From: Oscheius sp. JU75
Taxonomy: Eukaryota > Nematoda > Chromadorea > Rhabditida > Rhabditidae
Length of the DNA stretch: 64,000 nucleotides
NCBI GenBank assembly: GCA_037178855.1
Contig: JASJZC010000007.1
Span: forward strand, 10,416,001 to 10,480,000
Reading direction: 5' to 3'
The position numbers were made by a program, and so were the translations under genes. How positions within the stretch are numbered: the stretch's first letter is position 1; every line of letters starts with the position of its first letter. Positions 45,009 to 55,720 of the stretch are shown piece by piece. The notes under the pieces are model-generated. The model worked only from the letters and a program-made list of their open reading frames with translations, did not search any database and was not told where the DNA came from.

Positions 45009-48000
45009 TTAATTTGCGACCCCGATTGTTGCACAAGCAACTGGACGTTCCTGTTGAGCACGGGACTGCCATTCCTGGGTGGAAAACCTGTAGATTGCAA
45101 TGGATCTGCCAATGACATCTCCCACCGGCCAGTCGACGACACGGGAAAACTCGGCGCTGCCGGCCATCACGCCTGAAGTTCTTGTATATCTGTCAACTTT
45201 TCACTCTGTGAGCCTTTTTCGTATAATTTACGTCTCAAATTAGCTTGTTCAAAAAGTTTGCCATACACGGGGTTCGAACCCCGGTCGTGCGGTTCGAGTT
45301 GCGCCTCTTAGCAGTATACAGCACATTTAAGGAGCGTAGCTTTCCTCGGTAACCGGGATACCCATTTATCATTGCTACCGAAAACAAAAAACTACAAAAG
45401 ACGAGATCAAACCCTAAGAATTTCGTGTAAAACCCCTTATGGGTCAGAAACGCGCGGACACTGTAAAATAGAAATACCACTGATGTCTCCCAAGCTGGGT
45501 GTGTTATTGTTCCGTCTAAAGAGAAAAGGTGGCCCAATTCGAAGACAGTCATTGGAAATATCTCCAAACTGGTGCAGAACTAAAGCATGAGCTCCAGGCT
45601 CAAGTCCATCCACTAGACCTGAAAATATGACTTTTGCCGATAGGGGCGGCAAACTACCACTAATTTTCAGATTTGTCCTGGAGAACTGGGTGAAGGTGAA
45701 CTTGCCTCTGACTGTTGGACCGTGCAGATTAGCTACGGCCATCTAAGATTTTATAATGACTAAGACTTTGGTTTCATACCACCATTTTAGAGAAAGGATC
45801 CTGCGGCGCTTCATCAATGATTTCACGGATTGTAGCTCTCGGTCCATCCAGACTTGCTGCGGCCAATAATTCTTGATACTTTTCTACCTTTTCAACCTTT
45901 TCTTGAGGGACCTGAGGACATGCCTCACGCGGGATGCAAGGAGCTGTGACGTCGTTTCGGGCTCTAACGTAACCTGGAGCACACTGACAGCCCTGGTTGC
46001 ACGTCTTTGAGCACACCGGAACCTGGAAAATTGCTTGTTTGCCATCTCTATTGAAGTCTACCGCCGGCTGGCCACAGTATTCGGGACAAAGACTGCCACA
46101 GTTGCTCCAAACGGCCAAAGGATCACTGCAAGTACAGCGTTGAGGAGAGATTCCCAGAGTAGCTATGATCGGACGACAGCATCTTTGTTCTGTTGGACAG
46201 TCAGTGTCACGATCACATGTTCTTCCACTGACATCCAGGGTCGTGACTGGACATTGAGATGAAAGGGGTAGAAGTGTAGTCATGGTCGTATCGACCGGCT
46301 CTCGACGCATAGGCGGGGGAGTTACAGGCTGCTCAGTAGTAGCAGCTTCAGTAGTTTCAGTAGGAGCCGAAGTTTCCTCAATGAAAGAAGGACATTCCTC
46401 AAGTCTGACGCACTCTGATGTCTGCCAGGCTGTTCCATTAAGGGACACCAGGCCTGAAACTGATTCTATGAGAGGGTAGGGCGAATTCTAACCGTTTCTA
46501 CAGAAGCACCCAGCAACACAGGGTGTGCAACTGCTCGGATGACGGTTGTCACATCCGACTGGACACGATGATCCACATGTGAGAAACTCTTTGTTTGGAT
46601 CCTCGCACTTCCTCTGGCATTCCGAGGGAAGAACACAGCGAGAGTTGGGGTCAGTAGAATCTTGAAGGACGTAAGGTTCACGGCAGATACAGCCCGGAGA
46701 ACAGGATCCAGCACTGCACAGACCAAGAAGGTTGGTACAGGAACGAGCACAACTGGTAGGGAGGTTAGTAAGCCTGAGTTTCTTACCTGTGAGCTCCGCA
46801 ACTGGTCCATTCTTTGCGAGGATCTGAACAGGAAGCAGGAATAACTTCAGGCGTCTTAGGACAGCTTTGAGGCAAAACACATCCGGATTGGGGATCCTAT
46901 AAATTTTTTGTCAGATTTAGATTGCAAAACTTACATTTCCATCCAGTAAAATATAAGGAGCGTGACAGAAACATCCAGGAACACATTGCAACGAGCAAGA
47001 CATTGGCGGTTTCAAAGCGTTACAGGCAACTGAAGACCTGACCAGATTTGACAAGATTTAGCAAACCTGGACACTTAGTACCACAGCTCAGATAGTTTTT
47101 AAGAGGGTCAGCACATCGGTTAGTATTTGGTACCACAGTAGCAGTATTGGGTGTAGGAGCATAAGGAACTTGATAGGCCTAAAAAGATTCTTAATGCAAC
47201 TGTCTAAATAGTTAAGAAAACGACTACACGACGTACAAGGTTAACTTGAACCTGGTTGGTGTAAGTTCGAGAGTTTCCACGAATCGTAGCTGGATTGGCC
47301 GTGGGGAGGAAGGAAAGTTGGTCCGGGGGGCAATCACTCGGCAGAATACACCGTGAGTGGAGGGGATCAGCTCCGTTCTCCAGTATGTAAGGTATGCGAC
47401 AGAAACAGCCGGACACACACCTTTCATGGCACCTGAACACAAGTTTTCGAGTTGTTTCTACCCTCCGAACCTTGGACTGTTCCTATTCTGACAACTGATA
47501 GGACACGCGGACCCACAACCTTGATATTGTCGTCTATCATCGGCACAATGAGCTGTGACATCAAACAGGACGCATGTGGCTCGCGGAACACACATTGATC
47601 TTGGAGACCCGTCTTTTCTTATGTAGCCTTTAAATATTAATGTTTCAATTTTAAAAAAAAATTCTACCTGGCATGCAATGACATCCCGGTTGACAAACTG
47701 GTGACGGACATGGTGGAACTGTTGGATCTTCACAAGAAGCTTGGCATGGAGAATGACAGGCCGAGAACTGCTCATTCATTCCACAGACCATGGTCATGGC
47801 TTGCGGCATCACTAAAATAACAAGTTAATATTGAAAAGGAGATGTATCGTTAGGTGCTGAAGCTTTAGGAAGCGTTAGTGGACCTGGCGTAGTGCAAACT
47901 GAGGATCCGTCCAGGGAACAGCACTTTTTTTGACCGTAGCAGTCGTCATCGCAACGACAGCCCATAGAGGCAGAATCGGAGGATGGTCTCACTCGAGGAC

Positions 48001-49059
48001 AGGAGCCTATTCGTTGAACAGCGCAGTTCTGAAAAAGATTTTTGTCCGTCTATCTCTGTGTCTCTCCGTCTCTCTGTCCTTCTAGCAATACCATCACAGC
48101 AAAACCTTTCCGACTCTTGAATAACCCATCACCTTGCTCGAAGTAGCTATTTCACTCTGCAGAGAAGCTGCTCTTTGTATAAAGTTGTTTGACGATCTTC
48201 TCTGAAGACAATCCTGCTTCGAGAGTTTTCTGCCCCAACCGGATACACACCAGCAAGACTCAACTCCTGCCAGGCACTGCCTGAAAGTTCTATGTCTTCG
48301 GAGACTTTTAATATTACTTGGGTCTGTAGGTGGATCCATCATCCGTGCATTGTGGTATTTCTTGCCCCATAACCTCTCCTGTGCCCAGATCTCGAAGGAT
48401 GGTCTTTCTCTTCTCGCCACACGCTAAATAGTAAACATTGCCGTAGTACAGAAATCGTGTCGCGCGGCTATTACGCGCTTAGTACGAAAATAATCGGTGT
48501 CGAACAGGTCGCCCCCAAGGACTACAGAAACATTGGAGACTCACTCACCTATGCAACATTTGTCTTCTGCACAGACATGACCAGCTGGACACTGTTTGTC
48601 AGAGGAACAGGCAATTTTCCAATCCGAGCCATCCGGACATTTATCCTCCAAATTGTCGTCGATAGAGTGCGCGACTGTAGGCAGTGCAGGTGGCATTGGA
48701 AAACCTAATTGCTTGTTAAACATGCATGCCCCAAGCGTTTAGTTTTTAAGGCCGAAGTTAGAAGGAACTCACTCTCGTTTTGTAAGGCCAACACGGGTTT
48801 TGGTAGTGGACAGCAGAAGCCGCCTTCACAGGATTCGGTTGGAAAACATTCAGACTAAAGGAGGGCTTAGTTTAGAACTTTTCTTACCTGTCCACCACAT
48901 CGGTAGTAAGAATATCGACGGTCTGGACAGAGACGGCAATCACCAGAAACCTCACATAACCCTAGAGGTCTATCTTGAAAGGGTAGAGACGGAAAACTTA
49001 CTAACTTGAGCTGAGATCAAAGGTAGAAAGCCAAATGAGACCAAGATTTGTACCCACAT
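45009..49059 (-). CDS. Secreted WAP/EB, thyroglobulin-1 and TIL multidomain protein with SOD-like C-terminus
   Basis: The N-terminus is a signal peptide (MWVQILVSFGFLPLISAQ). Cys-rich modules follow: CEVSGDCRLCPDRRYSYYRC, FPTESCEGGFCCPLP, KQCPAGHVCAEDKCC (WAP/EB-like), then a thyroglobulin type-1 motif (CTDDGSTYRPKQC..., SCWCVSG, about 48200-48420). About six TIL (trypsin-inhibitor-like) modules run from 47810 to 45900, with phrases such as CGSACPISCQNR, CVSGCFCRIPYIL and CGSSCPVGCDNR. After a linker comes a Cu/Zn-SOD-like domain: NLHGPTVRGKFTFTQF, GLVDGLEPGAHALVLHQFGD, SLGDISG, VGDVIGRSIAIY, and VACATIGVAN at the stop (45009). Of the metal ligands only one His of the HxH pair and the Asp remain, so dismutase activity is unlikely. 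TIL and thyroglobulin-1 modules are protease inhibitors elsewhere. The start codon follows ttttcag by 3 nt. Exons are joined by short introns; internal exon edges are approximate. Confidence 0.85.
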
Positions 49060-49644
49060 GTTCTGAAAACACAGAGATTCAACTGGGCAAAAGGACAGTG
49101 AGAATACAGAAGAAATAGGGCGTTGGAAGCGGTCGACCCTTTAATCCGCACCTCTTTTAGGAGAGGAGGAGTGGTCTGACCTCAAGCGAGCGATTTTGGC
49201 AAAAGACCCCCTCCTCAAATGATCAAAGCAAGGTTTTTGCGCCATTTTACGACTAGAAACCAGAAAAAAAGACCATGGGAACTTTTATAACGCATGGGTA
49301 TCGTGCATAAAGGGCAAAGCAGAGAAGAGTGGCAATAAAAAGGACAATTGCCACCGATAGGCCCCCCTCGTGAGACAATGGCGCACCTGGCCATGGTATA
49401 ATTGAAGCCCGGAAGGGGGGATCGCGCGCAGGGTGGCTCCAGATGTCCTTTTTGGGGATATGCAGAAAATACTTCCAAGAACATTTATCAACACAGTCAC
49501 CAGAACAGGTAATCTAAGATCTGAATTAGGATGGGGAAAATACAGACATTGAAACACGAGAGTCAGCGGGAATTTGCTACCAGATACTGAAGGCAAAACA
49601 ATAAAAAAAAGGATTCTTGATTGACCTATACAACGGCGAGAACT
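49060..49644. other. Intergenic, no supported gene
   Basis: It separates two minus-strand genes and should hold the promoter of the SOD-like gene and the 3' end of RTF1. No further feature is seen. Confidence 0.5.
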
Positions 49645-52600
49645 TCAATAGTATGCACTCTTGCGGCTTGTGGAAGATTTGCCAGCGTTTTTCGGGGTCA
49701 GAGGAAGTTCTGAAAGTTTTTTGTGAGTTACAAAAAATAGAAATTACTTACCAAAACCAAAATCAAAATCGATGGTATTGTGCAGATTGAAGACATCGAC
49801 GGGCTCCTTCTTTTTCGGCTGTCCAGATTGAGCCAGTTTGATCTTTTCGGCCAAGGTTAGAGCCTTGACCGGAGCTACCGGTTCTTCTTTTTTGACCACT
49901 GGAGCAGCTTCGGGTTCTTCTTTTCTCACTACAACTGTGGTGACTGTCTCAGTCTTGACAGTTGCATCAGATTTGGAGAATTCCGCAGTCTTGCTAGTTC
50001 CACAGACGACTCTCATTCGCTCTTTCTTTCGTGTGAAGGGATTCTCCTCTTCTGTCTCGGCCGTCATAAGCTAAAACGGCTTGGTAAACATCATAAAGTG
50101 CGATATGAACGGTACCTTTTTGTGTTGACCGAAGAATTTGTTGCTTTGTTGCTGTCGATTTCTCTGATTGATCATATTGACGTGGGCAATGTCTCCGAGT
50201 CTCTTCTTCTCCAATTCCGAGGCCGTTTTGTCCAGATCGTCGATCTGCTTTTGGACCTTGGCAGCCAACTCTCGCTCATTGTTGGCCTCGTGAGCAGTCT
50301 GAAAAAGTTGTAATTAGTCCCTGTCAAATAGACATGCTCTAAGTTTCCGGAAGCACTCTCACAAATCAAGAGAGATCTCAAAAAAGGGTATTACACAACT
50401 TGTGGCTAGCGACACTTCTTAATGTTCCTGCCAAACAATCTAGTCCCCGACTACTTCACTTCATCATTTGTCGGTAGGGGTACTAGGAATCGAACATCGT
50501 TCCCTCGCCTATCAGTTCACTCTCCGAGTAACTCGTAGCTAACCTCTCTCTCTCAACTATGTTTGCACTGTGTACAGCGAAAGACGCACCTTGTCCGCTT
50601 ATCACACGCGTTCCTAGATAATTGTTCAATCTTTTTTCTGTATCTCTTTCAGAAGTCGGTGTGAAGTCTATTCGTAGAGAGATGACTGGAGCCGAGACTG
50701 TCATTGTTGCAAATGGGAACGGAGGAGCAGAGACACGACTGGTCAGTTTCTCCCAATTTATAAAAGCACAACAAGTTCGGAAATGATAAAGTTTGGCGCA
50801 CAAGGGGGCCACGCCCTATGCTTTGGTTATTAGTTCTCTTGCCTTTGTGTGAAATTTTTGAGACGACAACACGCAATTTACAAGCACACCCATATATCAA
50901 CACTTGACACGGTTCCGCCCTATCTAACCCCCCTTTCATACCCCTTTTGACGTTTTCCAGATTAGCCGAAACCTCCTTTTACTGGATCAATTTGTCTCAT
51001 TTCTGGTGTAAGAGTTGGGAGAACACACCCGTTTTTTCTCAGTGTCGCCGAGCGTGGAAAAAAAGTAAAGCACCAACTGGCAGAAAGGGGCCCCGGAACT
51101 TTCATGTTTTCGCTGACAACCTTTTCTCAATGGGAGAAGAAAGGCATATTTTGGGACTGAATCATGGCGCGTGAGTAAAAGGGTGGAGGGATTCTAGCCA
51201 ACCGGATCCGGTGTCTCACGCCCCAGTACACAAGTTTCACTCACTATCCCCCTTACCCAGTTATTGATGTGCTAGTAGTAGCAAAAAAGAACTTTTGACA
51301 ATTGATTGCTATCAATTGATACTACTCAGCAGAAGACGCAGCGAATTGGGACGAGAGATTGCTAGTCGGTCTCAGACAGCGTTCAAGGTTGTCATCGCCG
51401 TCAAATCCCAAACAAAGGTCCCCACACCGCTTCGGGGGCATCTGCGAACGGCATAATCCGCTCCACACCTTCTCAACCCAGTTCCTCCTAATTCGTGATC
51501 AATAACTTTTTCATTTTGCTGTTATTGACTGTCTCCTATGCGGAAATACCATGTAAACCGGGACGGAGATGGCTATCTCGGGGGTCAAATCTCCATATCC
51601 AGTCACTATATCCAGAGGACTATACCATTAAAAGTTTCTCCTTCTCTCTCTCTCTTGTTGTCTCAAAAGTTTTCATGAGATTCCCACATTGGCGGGGAAA
51701 TCAATTTCTTAGGGTCGAACTGTTTTCCTTCGCTCTTTGCCTTTACAACCCGGCCAACAATTTGCCTACTTTTAGATGCTGAGATCTGACGAGGATCCCG
51801 CCCAGACTACCGTAGACCTCGGTCCTGCCAAGGAGGTTCCCCAGGAGGACCTGCAACGCCCCGGACATGCCAGGTTCACCCCCTCACAGCTTTCCCTATC
51901 ACAACAGCCGTTATAGCCCGCCGACGAAAGAAAAGAAGAAGCTCCAATTCCACATGGCCAACAAGATTCAGATTATTCCTAACAATCGTCAAGGACAACT
52001 CAATACTGGCTACTTGGGAACCTTGGCCGGAGTCTTGAAGCTCGCCGAAATTGTAAGTTTTAGGGGATGCGGCGCAGCCGGTTTACACTCCCACTCTCAG
52101 GCTTTGTCTTTTGTCGCCTTCGTGCTGTCAATCTGTGCCGATCGTCGCTCAACTACTGCCGCATGGACCGAGCACATCACCTTCGAGACCATGATCGTTG
52201 TATGTATTCTGCTCCTGGGATACGTCTGCTTCCCCCATCTCACTATTAGAGAAGAGGCTACCCGGGAAGGTCTCATCGTTGTGGTTAGTCCGAACCTATG
52301 AAAATCTTAACCCCGTTCTAGGAACTGATCTTCTACGGAATCAACACCATTTTCTTCTTCATCTCTATCTGGCTAATGGTTCATCTCTCGGCCAGTTGGG
52401 GTACTGATGGCAGAGGAGCTGCTATTATGAGCGCGGTAGGTTAAACTCCCTTATTTACAAAAAATATAACACAGATCATCTGTGTTGCTTTGACAGTCCT
52501 CTACTCTATCGAGACTGTTTTGAAATTGAAGGCTTGGAGGGGCGAGAATGAGCCTAGCAGTCACGTGATCACCGCTGGGCAGGCTTAAATCCCCATCTAT

Positions 52601-54720
52601 TTCTCTCTGTGATACCTAGTCCGTTTGATAGCAAATTCACGGTTTTCTATATTCACTTCAGCATTTAATAAAAGGTTAACTCACCCTCTTGCTGATAAGT
52701 TCCGACTTGGCAAGAGCAAAGTTCGTATGGGAGAGGCCGAACTTCTTCTTCTCACGGACAATCTGAAAATATGTTGTTACCCCATGGTATTTCTGTATAT
52801 GCTCTTAGTATTTACCAACCACGCGCAACAAAACTACGTTAGTTTGAAGATTTGGTTAGTAATTGACAAAGACAAAGAGACAGAATTGTTTAGCAGGATA
52901 CTATAATCTAGGTAGGAGTGACGGATTACTTGTGCCTTTGACAACACCAAGGGAAATAGAGTGACACGACATAAATAACTCGAACAGGCTGACATAGAAT
53001 TGACTAGTACAGCGCAGTGGAGACCTCGACATCAGGAGAACATAGGCTGGGAAACAAAACATGTGACATGAACCCGAGAAGTTACGAACTTGTAAAAAAA
53101 GAACCCACGTGATCAACGACTTCCTTCGTGTACTGTGGCGTCTTGTTCTTCTGGATGATCACCTCTTTTTGATTGAGGAACTCAATAGAGGGAAGGTCCT
53201 GATTGTTCACAAGTTTGAACTCATCAAACTGGTCCTGTGTGAAGTACTGATTTGATACGTAGGTCAGTTGGATGGTCTTCTCTTGGTTTGCTGAAAACAA
53301 GACTATAAGCTGCTATTGATAGAAAACCAACCCCATTTGCATTTAAGAACTTTCGAGGTCTTGACATCGTCCAGTCTGTACGGTCTCGAGCCCTCAATGA
53401 CGTCGACGATCTTCCAAATATGAAACTCGTTGTGACTGTTCTCCATTTCCACACTGCGAATCAGAACATATCCTCCAGTGATGACATCCGCTAACTGTGG
53501 AGTGAAGACAAGTACGCGAAGTAGCTTCCTCGAAACCTGGGCCTTTCTCAGCTCTTCCAAAGATTCGACCTGAAAAAGTCCTTAATATTTAACAAGTAAG
53601 TGAGTACTGGGCGAGATTCCTCAACGACTGGTGCGTCATCTGACAGGCTTGAACTGCTGGAAGAGGATGATGAAGTAGTGCTGCTACTGTCATCATCAGA
53701 ACTGCTGCTGTCACTTTCGTCTTTGCCAAAGACGGCGTCGACACTGAGTGAAGCCTTTTTCTTCTCTGTAAAACTGACATAACCCAAACTTGACTGCTGA
53801 GGTTACAGCCAATACTAGGGCATACCGGTAATAGGTAAGAGACAGAACGCTTTCTTATCACAAACGTGAGCTGTCTGTCTTTGCCTTGTAGCAAAAATTT
53901 GTCTGTACTACCTTCTTTGCGTTCCTTCTCCTTCCTCTTTTGTGCCAGATTAGCCATAGCCGTCTTCTGCTCCTTCTTCCTGGCAATATCAGTCGGTTGA
54001 TGAAATTCGGCATCCATTTCCGAGTCGCTGTCATCACTGGCTGGTTTTTTGGGGGCCTGTTTCTTGGGCGGACGTCCACGTTCCTTCTTCTTGTTCTCAG
54101 ATTCCATTAAAGCATTGCTACTATTGGCCAGTTCCTCTCCACGAGCACGGGCTGCCAAGGTGGCTTCAATACGTTCTCTGAAGAAGTAACTATTGAATAT
54201 ATGGCAAAAATAGATTACCTTTCCTTCATCTGCTCGTATCTCTCCATCTTCTCATAGATTATCTGTTCCTTCTCCTTCTCGGTCTTGTTCATGCACTCGA
54301 AGTACTCTGCCTTTGTCTCGAAGAGGTGCTTGAACTCTTCGTAGGCCTCAAATTTAACTGTAACAGCAAAAAGTCATATTTTACCTCATCCTCAGAAGTC
54401 TCACTCTTCTTCCGCTTTACAGCCTTTGACTTACGAGTTCCTTTGCTGGTCTCCGGCTTCTTGGTCATCTTCTTATTCCTCCTCTCCTTCTCCTCGTCCG
54501 AGAAAGAACTGGGTTCCGAGGAGGAATCATCCTCAGACGAGCCTCTTTCTCTAACCGGCGACTGCGGAGCGATGCCTTTTCGAGCATTCCGCGTGTCATA
54601 GGACTAAAATCCCGTAAAATTTAGGCTTTTGAATGGTCCTACCATGGCGCTGCTGGATTTCGAGGACTTAGAGGAAGTAGAAGACACACTCGAAGAGGAG
54701 GAGGAAGATGAGGTCGGCAT
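49645..54720 (-). CDS. RTF1: RTF1, PAF1-complex subunit with Plus3 domain
   Basis: RTF1 links the PAF1 elongation complex to chromatin and promotes H2B ubiquitination in the nucleus. It starts MPTSSSSSSSVSSTSSKSSK (54720), followed by acidic, Ser- and Lys-rich exons (ERGSSEDDSSSEPSSFSDEE; KKKERGRPPKKQAP). The Plus3 domain spans about 53560-53100: SLEELRKAQVSRKLLRVLVF, GGYVLIRSVEM, FHIWKIVDVIEG, YRLDDVKTSKVLKC, IQLTYVSNQYFTQDQFDEF. It continues IVREKKKFGLSHTNFALAKS, then across a 2.4 kb intron to ELAAKVQKQIDDLDKTASEL with INQRNRQQQS and NPFTRKKERMRV, as in other RTF1 C-termini. The end is ELPLTPKNAGKSS...SAYY. The intron at about 50300-52684 contains a separate MARVEL gene on the other strand. 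The start lies 9 nt after tctcttcag. Confidence 0.9.
51776..52588 (+). CDS. MARVEL-domain four-helix membrane protein, nested in an RTF1 intron
   Basis: MARVEL proteins act in membrane apposition and vesicle traffic. Exons join in phase: MLRSDEDPAQTTVDLGPAKE to GHA; SRYSPPTKEKKKLQFHMANK through LGTLAGVLKLAEI; ALSFVAFVLSICADRRST through VCILLLGYVCF; ELIFYGINTIFFFISIWLMV; and IICVALTVLYSIETVLKLKA ending TAGQA at TAA 52586. Four hydrophobic helices, short termini in the cytosol and the spacing fit the MARVEL fold. The ATG directly follows cctacttttag, a likely trans-splice acceptor. The poly(A) signal at 52667 lies only 12 nt from the RTF1 exon edge on the opposite strand. The gene is fully contained within the host intron and antiparallel to it. 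Confidence 0.8.
52667..52672 (+). terminator. Poly(A) signal of the nested MARVEL gene
   Basis: AATAAA 79 nt after the stop codon, ending 12 nt before the RTF1 exon that begins at 52685. Confidence 0.65.
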
Positions 54721-55720
54721 CTTGCAAACTGAAGAGATGGAAATATGACAAGAAAGCAGAAGAGAAATCGATAGCAAAGTAATAAAAGTAACAGCGCTTT
54801 TTGCCTCGGGTAGGGTCTCAGATCCAGTATTATCAATAAAACGCGTTTGTTTGAAAATATAAAATATCCAATATGGTTTGAAACAGGAAAATATTGAGAC
54901 CAAGTAGAAAGTTGAGAGACCGAGCACTAGAAGTAGGCTGGTCATTACTAGAACCATATGTAAGCAAGTTCATTTCTGTTAGGGACATGGAAGAACATGT
55001 TTTGCCGCAAACAAAAGGAATGGTTTAATTGAAACTTTAACTTGACAAAAATTGTTAGGAAAATTGAAAAACTGAGTTCGAGTGGGGGATTCGATAGTCT
55101 CTATTAATACTTTGCTATGTTCTGTGTTCTGAATCAAAATGTACAGGATAATTTTGAACCAAAAGGTATGCTCTATCAGTCTGGACAAGAATGAACAGGC
55201 TAAACAAGTTTTGTTGAAGGTGAAAGTTAAAAAATGATCAAGACAGAAGCGCGAGTCAATAAAGAAAAAGAAAAGCGGGAACACGGTTTAAACCAGAGAC
55301 GCCAAGCGGAACAGTGGCAAGCGTAAACATCGAGCTAAAACATCGAACTTTGGACCTCCATTTTTGGACAGAATACATTATACGGCTTAAAAATAATTTT
55401 AACAAATCGGAGAAATTGGCGTTTAAAATTATCCAAAATAGGTTACAAACTTTTTCGATACAATTTTTGAAGTTTTGTTTGCGAAACAACAAGCTCATGA
55501 ATATTGGCGTAAATAGCATGCAGCCACAAACAGTTGCGTCAATGAAAGTATATCCCTTTAGTGTTTTTCTTTGTTTTCTACTTCTAGTCAACAAGTTTCA
55601 GTGTACAACTCCAAAAACCAAAGATTCACAACGAGGTTGGCTCGTCTCAGGAATATTTATTCAGAATAACGTGAGTTTTTCCTTACCCCGCTTCTTAGAA
55701 CATTTTCAGATAATCTAGTA
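54721..55720. other. Shared 1 kb region between divergent RTF1 and eIF2B delta
   Basis: The two genes are head to head, so this region probably contains both promoters. It is AT-rich, with no supported exon. Open frames here (54604-54957 minus, 55314-55718 plus) have no domain content. Confidence 0.5.

Noticed and set aside
54604-54957. 117-codon minus-strand ORF covering the RTF1 start
   Set aside because: The upstream part is AT-rich and crosses the ctcttcag acceptor; the true start is better placed at MPTSSSS (54720).
55314-55718. 134-codon plus-strand ORF before eIF2B delta
   Set aside because: No domain, no splice support, and it ends right at the acceptor used for the eIF2B delta leader.
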